DNA of 64,000 nt from a bacterium (GCA_029551285.1 JAKPFT010000052.1:1-64000), one strand, 5' to 3'; shown: positions 51,326-59,922, counted from the stretch's first letter. Numbers and translations are program-made. Notes: a model not told the origin generated them from the sequence alone.

Positions 51326-51739
51326 GTGCGTAGCTTCTATAAAGTCTTGGTGGTTGACGACGAACCGGACAGCCTGCTGTTTGTCGCGGAAACATTGAAG
51401 AAGATGGGCTATGAGGTGGTTACGGCTGATACCGGCGAGCTTGGTCTGAAAAAATTCTATGAGGAAAAACCTGACCTGATAATTCTGGATGTTCTGCTGC
51501 CCAGCCTGGACGGGTGGGAGGTTCTGGAACGGATCCGGGCTGACGAACGCGGGCGCAAGACACCCGTGATTATGTTGACCGTGCGCGGTTCCAATAAAGA
51601 TAAGTTACATGGTTACATCATCGGCGCTGACTACTATCTGGGAAAACCTTTCAGTCTGCAGGCTCTTCTTCAGGCAGTCAACAGCGTCAAGGAAAACCTG
51701 AACAAGAAAACAAGGGAACAGCCTCCCGAGGAAGTTTGA
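51326..51739 (+). CDS. single-domain response regulator (REC) 1
   Basis: 137 residues from GTG 51326; an upstream ATG (51308) overlaps the promoter's -10 and cannot be the start. The domain is a CheY-like receiver: DDE acidic pocket (VVDDEPDS), phosphoacceptor in LIILDVLLPSLDG, switch Thr in VIMLTVRG and Lys in YLGKPFS. There is no output domain. It overlaps the second receiver gene by TGATG. The two are similar enough to be a tandem duplication. No histidine kinase is adjacent. Confidence 0.9.
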   Translation: MRSFYKVLVVDDEPDSLLFVAETLKKMGYEVVTADTGELGLKKFYEEKPDLIILDVLLPSLDGWEVLERIRADERGRKTPVIMLTVRGSNKDKLHGYIIGADYYLGKPFSLQALLQAVNSVKENLNKKTREQPPEEV

Positions 51740-52128
51740 TGGAAACTGGTCCTAAGAAAATTCTGATTATTGAGGATGACCCGGATACCCTCGCCCTGCT
51801 TAAGGAAAACTTTAAAAGGGCCGGGTACCAGGTAGTGGCCGCAGAAACCGGCGAGGACGGGTTAAGCCTCTTCAAACGGCAGAAACCTGACCTGGTCATT
51901 CTGGATGTCATTCTTCCCGGTATGGACGGCTGGGAAGTGCTGCGCCGCATCAAGTCAGGACCAATCAGCCGGCGCACTCCGGTGATCATGCTTACCGGTC
52001 AGGGGGAAGATGCTGATAAACTGAAGGGTTATGAAATTGGAGCTGATTTTTATGTGCCCAAACCGTTCAATATGGCCAAACTCCTGGTGGTTGTCAGAAG
52101 CATGGTGAGTGAGCAAAACCCCCGTTAG
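51739..52128 (+). CDS. single-domain response regulator (REC) 2
   Basis: 129 residues, CheY-like. Acidic pocket IIEDDPDT, phosphoacceptor Asp in LVILDVILPGMDG, switch Thr in VIMLTGQG and conserved Lys in YVPKPFN. The ATG overlaps the preceding TGA. As with its neighbour, no effector domain is attached, so it would act by protein contact. The gene 19 bases downstream encodes a GTPase, a possible but unproven target. Confidence 0.9.
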   Translation: METGPKKILIIEDDPDTLALLKENFKRAGYQVVAAETGEDGLSLFKRQKPDLVILDVILPGMDGWEVLRRIKSGPISRRTPVIMLTGQGEDADKLKGYEIGADFYVPKPFNMAKLLVVVRSMVSEQNPR

Positions 52129-52147
52129 CCTCTTCCTTTTTCGCCAA

Positions 52148-53116
52148 ATGGTCGCTAACCTGCCACCTCAGTTCTACCAGAAAGAAGCGGAGTTAAAGAA
52201 AGCCAGAACACCCCAGGAAAAGATTGCCATCCTGGAAGAAATGCTGGCCATCATGCCCAAGCACAAGTCCTCAGAAAAACTTCAGGCAGAAATCAAGACC
52301 AAAATCTCCCGGTACCGAAAAGAGATGGAAAAACCTTCGCCGACCGCCAGAAAGGCTGTTGTGCCTCATGTGGAAAGAGAGGGGGCCGGGCAACTGGCCA
52401 TCTGCGGGCCGGCCAACTCCGGGAAATCTTCTCTGCTGGCGGCCCTGACCAGAGCCACCCCGGTGGTGGCAGATTATCCCTTCACCACCACCCTGCCCCT
52501 GCCGGGAATGCTGCCTTACCAGGACATCAGCTTCCAGTTAGTGGACACTCCGGCCCTTTCCCGATCAGTTTCAGAGCCATGGCTGGGGGAAATTCTGCGT
52601 CGGGCCGATGCCTGGATTTTTCTGTTTGATTTGTCCTCCGATGCCCTTCTGGAGGAACTGGAGGATAGCCTTCTCACCCTGGAAAATTTTGGCCTGAAAC
52701 AACCTGGCCAGTTTACTTTCAGCCGGCCGATTATCTGGCTTGGCAACAAAATTGACCGACCGGCAGCCGCGACCGTGCGAGAAATCTTCCGGGAACTTTA
52801 CGGCCAGCAGGTCGGTTCCTGGCTGGAGATTTCCGTTCAGGAAAGGAGGGGTGTGGAAAAACTGCCCGGGAAGATTTTTGAGGTTCTGAGACTGGTGAGA
52901 GTCTATACCAAGATACCGGGGCATCCCCCTGATCTGAAAACACCTTTCACCCTCAGGGAACCGGCGTCCATCCTGGACCTGGCCGCGGCCATCCACCGCC
53001 AGTTGCCGGAGAATTTCAAGTACGCCAGACTGTGGCGGGGCGAAAGTGAAACTCCGCTGGTGGTAGGCCGGGATTTTCTACTTCAGGACAGGGACATCGT
53101 AGAAATTCACACCTGA
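52148..53116 (+). CDS. DRG-type GTPase with C-terminal TGS domain
   Basis: 322 residues. Start ATG 52148 reproduces the family N-terminus (ANLPPQFYQKEAELKKARTP); a GTG at 52109 only adds residues overlapping the previous gene. A helical region (1-65) is followed by the G domain: G1 CGPANSGKSS (86-95), G2 YPFTTT, G3 VDTPA (glycine of DxxG missing) and G4 GNKID. The TGS domain occupies about 250-322 (VYTKIPGHPPD to RDIVEIHT). Relatives in eukaryotes and archaea (DRG) act on ribosomes. A bacterial role is not defined. No Shine-Dalgarno is evident. Confidence 0.87.
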   Translation: MVANLPPQFYQKEAELKKARTPQEKIAILEEMLAIMPKHKSSEKLQAEIKTKISRYRKEMEKPSPTARKAVVPHVEREGAGQLAICGPANSGKSSLLAALTRATPVVADYPFTTTLPLPGMLPYQDISFQLVDTPALSRSVSEPWLGEILRRADAWIFLFDLSSDALLEELEDSLLTLENFGLKQPGQFTFSRPIIWLGNKIDRPAAATVREIFRELYGQQVGSWLEISVQERRGVEKLPGKIFEVLRLVRVYTKIPGHPPDLKTPFTLREPASILDLAAAIHRQLPENFKYARLWRGESETPLVVGRDFLLQDRDIVEIHT

Positions 53117-53120
53117 GAGA

Positions 53121-53150
53121 TTGACATCCTTACCCTCAGACTGATAAGAT
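53121..53150 (+). promoter_or_regulatory. promoter of the rpsF-ssb-rpsR-rplI-dnaB run
   Basis: TTGACA (53121-53126), 18 bases, TAAGAT (53145-53150). The start near 53157 leaves about 40 bases to the rpsF ribosome site. Confidence 0.65.
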
Positions 53151-53194
53151 ATTACTGCTTAAGCGAAACCTTTGTGCGGGTAGAGGGGGAAAGC

Positions 53195-53509
53195 ATGATG
53201 AGAAAATACGAGGGGTGTTTCTTACTGCGAGCGGATCTTTCTGAAGAAGGACTGAAGTCAGAGATCAACTTTGTGGAACAGACTATGACGGCAGCCGGTG
53301 CGCAGATTGTCAAGCAGGAAATGTGGGGGCGCAAGAACCTTGCCTTCCCCATCAAGAAAAAGACGGAGGCGGTTTATTATCTGTTTTACTTCCAGGCCGA
53401 ACCAGGCCTTCTGGCTAAGATAGAACCTAACTTTCGCGTCCGGGAAAACATTCTGAGGTACCTTTTCCTGCTACGGAAGCAACTTCCCCGAGATGGTGGT
53501 GGGCAGTGA
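53195..53509 (+). CDS. rpsF: 30S ribosomal protein S6
   Basis: 104 residues from ATG 53195, after GAGGGGGAAAG; the upstream GTG/ATG frame is not used. Family features: MRKYEGCFLLRADLSEE, WGRKNLAFPIKKKTEAVYYLFYF (by position about 44-66), and VRENILRYLFLL. S6 pairs with S18 on the 30S platform, and rpsR is two genes on. It overlaps the GTG start of ssb. Confidence 0.95.
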   Translation: MMRKYEGCFLLRADLSEEGLKSEINFVEQTMTAAGAQIVKQEMWGRKNLAFPIKKKTEAVYYLFYFQAEPGLLAKIEPNFRVRENILRYLFLLRKQLPRDGGGQ

Positions 53510-53898
53510 GCAATCCGTCACTTAACAAGGTTTTTCTGGTGGGCCGGTTGACCCGAGATCCGGAACTGAGGTATACACCTTCCGGCCAGGCTGTGACCAC
53601 CTTCGGGCTGGCCGTTAATCGAGAGTACACCACCAGAGAGGGGAAAAAAGAGGATGACACCTGTTTTGTCAACATCGTCTCCTGGGGTCGTCAGGCTGAA
53701 CTGTGTTCGGAATATCTGCGCCGCGGTCATCTGGTTCTGATTGAGGGACGACTGAAGTACCGCACCTGGGAGACGGCGGAAAAAGAAAAAAGAGCGTCCC
53801 TGGAGGTCTATCTGGAAAACATCCAGTTTCTGGAAAGGCCCACCGGAGAAGCCGGTTCAGACAGAGAGGAGATTAAAGACGATGAAACGGAAAGCTAA
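53506..53898 (+). CDS. ssb: single-stranded DNA-binding protein without the usual acidic tip
   Basis: 130 residues. The OB-fold is clear: [21 protein letters not shown], by position about 7-27; [30 protein letters not shown]; and [11 protein letters not shown]. Bacterial SSBs normally end in DDDIPF, which recruits repair and replication partners. Here the tail is short and ends KDDETES with no terminal Pro-Phe. The last 17 bases overlap rpsR. GTG start. Either partner recruitment differs here or another SSB exists elsewhere. Confidence 0.93.
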   Translation: MSNPSLNKVFLVGRLTRDPELRYTPSGQAVTTFGLAVNREYTTREGKKEDDTCFVNIVSWGRQAELCSEYLRRGHLVLIEGRLKYRTWETAEKEKRASLEVYLENIQFLERPTGEAGSDREEIKDDETES

Positions 53899-54094
53899 GA
53901 TCTGCCAGTTCTGCAAGGAAAAGGTGACGGAGATTGATTACAAAGATATTGGCAAAATCCGGCGGTTTGTCAGCGGCCGGGGCAAGATTCTTTCGGCCAG
54001 GATGACCGGTACCTGCAATCGCCACCAGCGAATGTTAGCCCGGGCAGTAAAACGGGCCAGGTTTGTGGCCCTGTTACCTTATATTCAAATATAG
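53882..54094 (+). CDS. rpsR: 30S ribosomal protein S18
   Basis: 70 residues, basic. [17 protein letters not shown] keeps the two cysteines of the zinc-binding (C+) form at least in part, and the body [32 protein letters not shown], by position about 30-61, is diagnostic. The last residues are LPYIQI. Its start lies within ssb (17-base overlap), so it is coupled to it. It forms a pair with S6. Confidence 0.96.
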   Translation: MKRKAKICQFCKEKVTEIDYKDIGKIRRFVSGRGKILSARMTGTCNRHQRMLARAVKRARFVALLPYIQI

Positions 54095-54102
54095 GAGATG
54101 CC

Positions 54103-54552
54103 ATGAAAGTGGTTTTTCTGCAGGATATTCCAGGACAGGCCCAGCAGGGCGAAATAAAAGAAGTCCGACCCGGTTACGCCAGGAATTACCTGATACCGAA
54201 AGGTCTGGCCGCGGAAGCCAGCCAGGCCGTTATCCAGCAACTCCAGAGGCAAAAAGAACAAAAACGGGCCCGGGCCAGGAAACTGCGCCAGCAGGCCGAG
54301 GAAATCCGCCAAAAGCTGGAAAGAGCTTCCATCACCATCAGGGCCAGGGCCGGTCAGGATGACAAACTTTTTGGGGCCGTGACCAGCGAAGATATTGCCG
54401 CGGCCATCAAAGAACAGGTGGGCGTGGAAATTGACCGGCACCAGATTGTGCTGGAGCAACCCCTGAAAAAACTTGACATCTATAAGGTTCCGGTAAGGGT
54501 AGCCGAAGAAGTGGAAGCCGAGATCAAGGTGTGGCTGGTGAGAGAGACGTAA
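54103..54552 (+). CDS. rplI: 50S ribosomal protein L9
   Basis: 149 residues: N-terminal rRNA-binding domain (KVVFLQDIPGQAQQGEIKEVRPGYARNYLIPKGLA, by position 2-36), the long connecting helix (about 41-78, rich in Gln, Arg and Lys), and the C-terminal domain (DDKLFGAVTSEDIAAAIKE). GGAG lies seven bases before the ATG. The order rpsF-ssb-rpsR-rplI-dnaB is a well-known bacterial arrangement. Confidence 0.96.
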   Translation: MKVVFLQDIPGQAQQGEIKEVRPGYARNYLIPKGLAAEASQAVIQQLQRQKEQKRARARKLRQQAEEIRQKLERASITIRARAGQDDKLFGAVTSEDIAAAIKEQVGVEIDRHQIVLEQPLKKLDIYKVPVRVAEEVEAEIKVWLVRET

Positions 54553-54553
54553 T

Positions 54554-55906
54554 ATGCCCCCAAAGAGTCTGGCCGGGGAGCGCATTCCCCCTCAAAATAT
54601 TGAGGCTGAGCAGGCGCTTTTAGGCTGCATGCTCATTGAGGAAGAGGCCAAGATCAAGGCTTTTGAAAATATCCGGGCAGACTACTTCTACTCCCAGATT
54701 CACAAGGAAATTTTCAAGGCGATGCTGGCTCTCTTTGACCGGAACGAACCCTGTGACCTGGTCACCCTAACCGAACAGTTAAAAAAAACTTCCCAGCTGG
54801 AAAACATCGGCGGCCTTGAGTATCTGACGACACTGGTAGAAGGTGTCCCCACCGCCGCCCACGTTGACGACTACATCCGCATCGTAAAGGATAAGTATAT
54901 CCTGCGCAGTCTAATTGCCAACGCCACCAGGGTGATCGCTGAAGCCTCGGAAGAACCTGAAGAGGTGGAATCATTGCTGGATAAGGCGGAAGCGCTAATC
55001 TTTGAAATCTCTCAACAACGAATTGAAAAAGAAGCCTATCCCATCAAAGACCTGGTTCATCAGGCTGTGGAAGCCATTGAACAGCTCCATAGCGGCCAGG
55101 GTCTGGTCACCGGTATTCCCACAGGCTTCCGGGACCTTGATAACGCCACCACCGGACTGCAGCCCTCTGACCTGATTATTATTGCCTCCCGACCCTCCAT
55201 GGGGAAAACTTCCCTGGCCTGCAATATCGCCCTGAACGTTTCTGACGCCGGGCTGGCCAGTTTAATCTTCAGTCTGGAAATGAGCAAGGAGCAGTTAGTT
55301 CAGCGGCTGCTGTGTGTGGAGGCCAGGGTTAACCTCCACGACCTGCGCAAGGGACGCCTTTCTGACCAGGAGCGAGTCAATTTGCTGATGGCGGCTTCCC
55401 GGCTGGAGAAGGCCAGAATTTTTATTGATGATGCCCCGGCACTTAATGTCTTTGAACTCCGGGCCAGGGCCCGCCGACTGAAGGCCAAGGAAAATATTCA
55501 ACTGGTGATTGTTGATTACCTGCAGCTGATGAGAGGCCGGGGTCGTGCAGAAAACAAGCAGCAGGAAGTAAGTGAAATTTCCGCTTCCTTGAAGGCGCTG
55601 GCCAAGGAATTGAAGATACCGGTCATTGCCATCTCTCAATTGAGCCGGGAGACAGAAAAAAGGGAGGGGAAACGACCGGAACTTTCAGACCTGCGGGAAA
55701 GCGGTGCCATTGAACAGGATGCCGACCTGGTGCTTCTCCTCTATCGGGATGAAGTTTACCACCCTGACGATGTGGAAAGCCGCAATAAGGCTGAGGTGAA
55801 TATTGCCAAACAGCGCAATGGTCCGATCAAAACCATTACCTTGACTTTCCTGAAGGAATTCACCCGGTTTGAAAACTACTCTCCCCGGGTTAATGGCGGA
55901 GGATAA
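54554..55906 (+). CDS. dnaB: replicative DNA helicase DnaB
   Basis: 450 residues, hexameric helicase of the replication fork. The N-terminal helical domain (NIEAEQALLGCMLIEEEA; VPTAAHVDDYIRIV) is joined by a linker to a RecA-like domain: Walker A ASRPSMGKTSLA, SLEMSKEQLVQRLL, Walker B LVIVDYLQLM, then ISQLSRETEKREGKRPELSDLRESGAIEQDAD, quoted by position about 365-396. The arginine-finger region is normal. No intein interrupts it. Its stop is four bases before the chosen mlaE GTG. Confidence 0.97.
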   Translation: MPPKSLAGERIPPQNIEAEQALLGCMLIEEEAKIKAFENIRADYFYSQIHKEIFKAMLALFDRNEPCDLVTLTEQLKKTSQLENIGGLEYLTTLVEGVPTAAHVDDYIRIVKDKYILRSLIANATRVIAEASEEPEEVESLLDKAEALIFEISQQRIEKEAYPIKDLVHQAVEAIEQLHSGQGLVTGIPTGFRDLDNATTGLQPSDLIIIASRPSMGKTSLACNIALNVSDAGLASLIFSLEMSKEQLVQRLLCVEARVNLHDLRKGRLSDQERVNLLMAASRLEKARIFIDDAPALNVFELRARARRLKAKENIQLVIVDYLQLMRGRGRAENKQQEVSEISASLKALAKELKIPVIAISQLSRETEKREGKRPELSDLRESGAIEQDADLVLLLYRDEVYHPDDVESRNKAEVNIAKQRNGPIKTITLTFLKEFTRFENYSPRVNGGG

Positions 55907-55910
55907 AAAG

Positions 55911-56684
55911 GTGTCTGTGGTGAACTTTCTCGGCTCTTTCGCGGTGGAAGTCTTCCGCTATCTCCATGACCTGTTCCTTCTGACCACGGCCGCGGCCAGC
56001 GGGATGTTTGTTAGAAAGAGAAGGAGAGGCATCGTTCTCAAGTACATTGAAGAAATCGGGCTGGGCTCGCTACCCCTGGCTGGCATCATCAGCACCTTCA
56101 CCGGGATGGTCCTGGTGATGGAAACCGTCAGCGAACTGAAAAAATTTGGGGCCGCCATGTACACTGCTTCCATTGTCAGCGTCTCCATGGTGAGAGAATT
56201 AGGACCGGTCCTGGTGGGACTGATTGTGGCTGGTCGCGTGGGCGCGGCTATAGCCGCAGAACTGGGAACGATGAAAATTACAGAACAGATTGATGCTTTA
56301 AAGGTCCTGGCCGTGGACCCGGTTAACTTCCTGGTAAGCCCAAGGTTTCTGGGAGGACTGGTCGCTTTGCCCATTCTTTTTCTCATCGCCTTTTTTCTGG
56401 CGATTGGTGGTGGCTTCCTGGTGGGGGTTCACCTGGTCGGTATCGGACCAGGGATGTATCTTTCCCAGACCTTCAGGTTTGTTACCTTAAAAGATCTGGC
56501 GGTGGGTCTGCTCAAGATTGTCGCCTTTACCACCATCATTATCAACGTGGCCTGTCTGGAAGGTTTCCGCGCCCGGGGGGGTGCGGAAGGCGTGGGCCGC
56601 GCCAGTACTTCCGCGGTGGTTTCCTCCTTCTTTTTAATTATTCTGGCCAATCTGGTGATTACAGCCATCTTCTACTTCTTCTAA
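55911..56684 (+). CDS. mlaE: MlaE-type ABC transporter permease
   Basis: About 257 residues with five or six membrane helices, the permease of a phospholipid ABC transporter between the membranes. GGAGGA lies seven bases before GTG 55911; an in-frame ATG at 55893 is the alternative. Family blocks: STFTGMVLVMETVSELKKFGA, by position about 62-82; VRELGPVLVGLIVAGRVGAAIAAELGTMKITEQIDAL, by position about 97-133; GFRARGGAEGVGRASTSAVV near the C-terminus. The matching ATPase follows after one base. No MCE (MlaD) gene is next to it. Confidence 0.92.
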   Translation: MSVVNFLGSFAVEVFRYLHDLFLLTTAAASGMFVRKRRRGIVLKYIEEIGLGSLPLAGIISTFTGMVLVMETVSELKKFGAAMYTASIVSVSMVRELGPVLVGLIVAGRVGAAIAAELGTMKITEQIDALKVLAVDPVNFLVSPRFLGGLVALPILFLIAFFLAIGGGFLVGVHLVGIGPGMYLSQTFRFVTLKDLAVGLLKIVAFTTIIINVACLEGFRARGGAEGVGRASTSAVVSSFFLIILANLVITAIFYFF

Positions 56685-56685
56685 A

Positions 56686-57423
56686 ATGATTGAAGTCAGA
56701 AACCTCACGGTACGGCTTGAAGGCAAGACTATTCTGAACAATATCAGCCTGAAGGTTATCCCCGGCGAATCACTGGTAATCGCCGGTCCAAGTGGTTGTG
56801 GTAAGAGTGTGTTCCTGAAGTCCATTCTGGGCTTGATTGAGCCGACCGGTGGCGAGATTTTCTTTGAAGGTCAGAATGTTCGGGAAATGACTCCGGAGCA
56901 ACGGGAGCAATTCCACCAGAAGATAGAAATGGTTTTTCAAAACAGCGCTCTTTTTGATTCCATGACTGTCTGGGAGAATGTCGGTTTTTTCCTCCTTTAC
57001 CACACCCACCTTTCGGAAGAAGAGATTCGCCAGCGTGTAAAGGAAGCCCTCAAAGCGGTCGGACTGGAAGGCATTGAAGAAAAAATGCCGGAACAGTTGA
57101 GTGGCGGCATGCGCAAGAGGGTGGCCATCGCCAGAGCCTTAATCAGCCAGCCCAGGATGCTTTTCTACGACGAGCCAACCACCGGGCTTGACCCGGTCAC
57201 CAGCGAGCATATCACGCGGTTAATGATGGAGATTCACTCCCGGTACGGCACGACTGATATTACCGTGACCCACGATGTCAAACTGGCGGCAAGGATTGCG
57301 CAACGGATTGTGCTCCTGGGTAACGGCCGCATTGAAGAAATGGGCAGTTTTGAGCAGTTACGTCTCCACAGTCAGCATCCTTTAATCCGCAGTTATCTGG
57401 AAGCCTTTGAAGAAAAAAGTTAG
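56686..57423 (+). CDS. mlaF: MlaF-type ABC transporter ATPase
   Basis: 245 residues. Walker A GPSGCGKS, Q-loop MVFQNSALFDSMT, signature LSGGM (the Met/Arg form LSGGMRKRVAIARA is typical of MlaF), Walker B LFYDEPTTGLDP and the switch VTHDVKLAA. It pairs with the permease just upstream in a likely phospholipid transporter of the outer-membrane asymmetry or lipid-supply kind. The ATPase ends the run; a 400-base spacer follows with no mlaD, mlaC or mlaB. Confidence 0.94.
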   Translation: MIEVRNLTVRLEGKTILNNISLKVIPGESLVIAGPSGCGKSVFLKSILGLIEPTGGEIFFEGQNVREMTPEQREQFHQKIEMVFQNSALFDSMTVWENVGFFLLYHTHLSEEEIRQRVKEALKAVGLEGIEEKMPEQLSGGMRKRVAIARALISQPRMLFYDEPTTGLDPVTSEHITRLMMEIHSRYGTTDITVTHDVKLAARIAQRIVLLGNGRIEEMGSFEQLRLHSQHPLIRSYLEAFEEKS

Positions 57424-57824
57424 CCGGGCAGTTAAGGAGGAGGTAGTGTCAAAAAAGGAATAAAAGAGGAATGAAAAGAAAGGGAACAAACTGGCTCACT
57501 CAGAATGCTGCGGCACAGACAAGGACTACGCCGAAATCGGTAGCTCGGCGAACTCGCTCGCCATCTGGCGAGCTCATACACCGCCGAGTAAGGTATTGCG
57601 TCCGGGTTGAACTTTTCCGGTCCGCTTACCGAACGCGTCCGCTTTTCGTCTTGTCTTGTAACTGTGCCTTCGCAATTCGTTCGCCAGTTATTCCCTTTCC
57701 TTTTTTGACAGCGGGGGAACAAGGGCAGGAAAATAATGACTTGCAAAACGGTTGACAGACACAAGAAAAGACCAGGAACAACCTGAAGTCTTTGACAGAA
57801 CCAGACGGGAAAACGGAGGGAAAA
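57424..57824. other. gene-free spacer with three TTGACAG boxes
   Basis: About 400 bases with no credible gene; frames on both strands here lack ribosome sites and family likeness. Besides the palindrome at 57544-57588 it holds TTGACAG at 57705, 57752 and 57792, spaced 47 and 40 bases. They look like -35 boxes but no convincing -10 partner was found. They could be operator repeats for the esterase-like gene. Confidence 0.5.
57544..57588. repeat. nested palindromic element
   Basis: Outer arms CTCGGCG (57544-57550) and CGCCGAG (57582-57588) enclose an inner hairpin GCTCGCC (57556-57562) ATCT GGCGAGC (57567-57573). There is no T tract, so it is not an ordinary terminator. It resembles REP/BIME-type intergenic palindromes, though only one copy is in the window. 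Confidence 0.6.
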
Positions 57825-59894
57825 ATGGCTGGTGTCAGGAAGCCTTCTGAAGCTAACAAGACCTTTACAGGCAGAAAAGGGTATGGCCATATGGTACTTG
57901 ATTACTATGTGGACCGGCTCAGGGAAATCAGGCAGCAGAGGCTGGAAAAGTTGAGCGCGATTAAGAGCCTGGAAGAGGCTTGCGCCTACCGGGAGCAAGT
58001 CCGGCAGGTAATCAAACAGACCTTTTCGCCCTTTCCGGAAAAAACGCCGCTTAATCCTCAAATCACCGGGGTAGTGAAGACCGGAAGTTATCTCATTGAG
58101 AAGGTCATCTTTGAAAGCCGGCCTGGCTGTCTGGTCACTGCCAACCTGTATCTGCCGAGAAACATAAAGGAACCGGTTCCGGGAGTCATCGGTTGCTGCG
58201 GCCATTCAGAACAGGGTAAGGCTGAGCCACGTTATCAGCAGTTCTGTCAGCGTCTGGTTCAGGCGGGTTTCGCGGTTTTGATTTATGACCCGTGGCATCA
58301 GGGAGAGAGAAATCAATATCTTTCTCTTCCTGCGGATGAACCCACCCGCACCGGACTGTGTTTTGGTCACAACATGATGGCCAAACAACTGGAACTGCTT
58401 GGAGAATTCTTCGGCTCCTGGCGGGCCTGGGATGGCATCAGAGCCCTTGATTATTTAGTCAGCCGGCCAGAAGTGGATTCTTCCCGGCTGGGCCTGACGG
58501 GAAATTCCGGTGGGGGTACGATGACCACCTGGCTCTGGCCATTAGAAGAAAGGTTTACCATGGCTGCCCCCAGTTGTTTTGTCACCACCTTTCTGGCCAA
58601 CCTGGAAAATGAACTGCCCCAGGACGGCGAGCAGTACCCGCCAGGGGTAATCGGAGCCGGCCTGGAGATGGGTGATTTCTTCATCGCCAGGGCGCCCGAC
58701 CCGGTGCTCCTGCTGGGGCAGAAGTACGATTACTTTGACCGCCGTGGCCTGCAGGAAACTTTTGAGGAAGTTCAGCGTTTCTACCACATCTTCGGAGCTT
58801 CAGAGAAAGTTAAGTTGTTCCTGGGACATCACCCTCATGGTTACTATCCGGAAAATCAGGAAGCCATGGTTTCTTTTTTCTGTCAGCAGGCAGGACTGCC
58901 GGAGCCAGGCAGGGTCAGGGTTACGGTTCGCCAGCCAGAAAAACTCCGGGCTACGACTCAGGGTCAGGTGGGTCTTTCCGGTTCCCGTCCCATAAGCGAA
59001 CTCATCAGGGAAAGAGCCGAAAAAATTGCTTCTGCCCGGCCGGTTCTCTCTGACCGACAACTGGTGGAAACGCTAACCAATCTTCTGCATCTGCCGGAAA
59101 GAAATCTGGCGCCCCATTACCGCAACCTCAGGCCGGATAAGATTTCAGGCCGGCCAGTTTTCAGGTATGCGATAGAAACAGAAAGAAATATCCGGGCCAT
59201 TCTTTACAAAGCCGCGGTCCATCCGGAAAGAGTCATCCCCCTAGATGTGGAAGAGAAAATTTATTTACACCTGCCTCACACCGGTTCGGCTGAAGAGATG
59301 AACGGCGTTATATGGCACCGCTTTCTTAAATCTTTGCGACCGCTTTACCTGCTTGATGTACGGGGGCTGGGGGAGAGTATGCCGGACAGCGACCTTGATT
59401 TTTTCCATCCCTACGGCGTTGACTACATGTGCCATGGCTTTGGTCTGATGTTAGGCGAAAGTTACCTGGGACGGCGGGTTTTTGATGTCCTGCGGACACT
59501 GGATTTGCTCGGCCACCTGGGCGCAAAAGAAATCCACCTTTCCGGCCGGGGGCAGGGAGCCTTACTGGCGCTTTTTGCCGCTACGGTTTATCCCGGGCTG
59601 AAGAAAGTCACTCTAATTAACGGGCCGCTGGATTGTCTCTCCTGGTGCCAGGCACCGGTGGTGCGCTGGCCTTCAGCTAATTTCGTGAGAAACCTGCTTG
59701 TGTACCTTGACTTACCAGACTGCTTCCGGTTTTTGAAGGAAAAACTGACCATCATTGAGCCGTGGGATGTTTCTTTGAAGCCACTTACCGGAAAAAGACT
59801 GTCTCTAAGGATAAGGGCAAATAACATAGACTCCATCCGTCTTCAGGAACGCTGTGGTAAAAAACAAAAAGCCAGGAAAGATTTGGTCGCGTAG
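57825..59894 (+). CDS. two-domain acetylesterase-like alpha/beta hydrolase
   Basis: 689 residues from ATG 57825, which has CGGAGGG just upstream. The first domain (about 60-375) is an acetyl-xylan-esterase/dipeptidase-like hydrolase: PGVIGCCGH, VLIYDPWHQGER, nucleophile elbow LTGNSGGG (S228), acid region LLLGQKYDYFD and HHPHGYY (His). The second (about 440-675) repeats the fold, but its elbow is SGRGQG, lacking the serine, so it is probably non-catalytic. No signal peptide. Similar long fused esterase-like proteins occur in polysaccharide-degrading bacteria. The substrate is unknown. Confidence 0.8.
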   Translation: MAGVRKPSEANKTFTGRKGYGHMVLDYYVDRLREIRQQRLEKLSAIKSLEEACAYREQVRQVIKQTFSPFPEKTPLNPQITGVVKTGSYLIEKVIFESRPGCLVTANLYLPRNIKEPVPGVIGCCGHSEQGKAEPRYQQFCQRLVQAGFAVLIYDPWHQGERNQYLSLPADEPTRTGLCFGHNMMAKQLELLGEFFGSWRAWDGIRALDYLVSRPEVDSSRLGLTGNSGGGTMTTWLWPLEERFTMAAPSCFVTTFLANLENELPQDGEQYPPGVIGAGLEMGDFFIARAPDPVLLLGQKYDYFDRRGLQETFEEVQRFYHIFGASEKVKLFLGHHPHGYYPENQEAMVSFFCQQAGLPEPGRVRVTVRQPEKLRATTQGQVGLSGSRPISELIRERAEKIASARPVLSDRQLVETLTNLLHLPERNLAPHYRNLRPDKISGRPVFRYAIETERNIRAILYKAAVHPERVIPLDVEEKIYLHLPHTGSAEEMNGVIWHRFLKSLRPLYLLDVRGLGESMPDSDLDFFHPYGVDYMCHGFGLMLGESYLGRRVFDVLRTLDLLGHLGAKEIHLSGRGQGALLALFAATVYPGLKKVTLINGPLDCLSWCQAPVVRWPSANFVRNLLVYLDLPDCFRFLKEKLTIIEPWDVSLKPLTGKRLSLRIRANNIDSIRLQERCGKKQKARKDLVA

Positions 59895-59912
59895 CCAGCT
59901 TTTTGCTATAAT
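59883..59912 (+). promoter_or_regulatory. promoter of the MazG-like gene
   Basis: TTGGTC (59883-59888), 18 bases, TATAAT (59907-59912) with extended TGC. The ATG is ten bases after the -10, so the message would have almost no leader. Confidence 0.55.
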
Positions 59913-59922
59913 CGTTGAAGTT

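Noticed and set aside
57432-58205. 257-residue minus-strand frame
   Set aside because: Overlaps the 5' part of the esterase-like gene; low-complexity Arg/Ser/Pro-rich product with no ribosome site.
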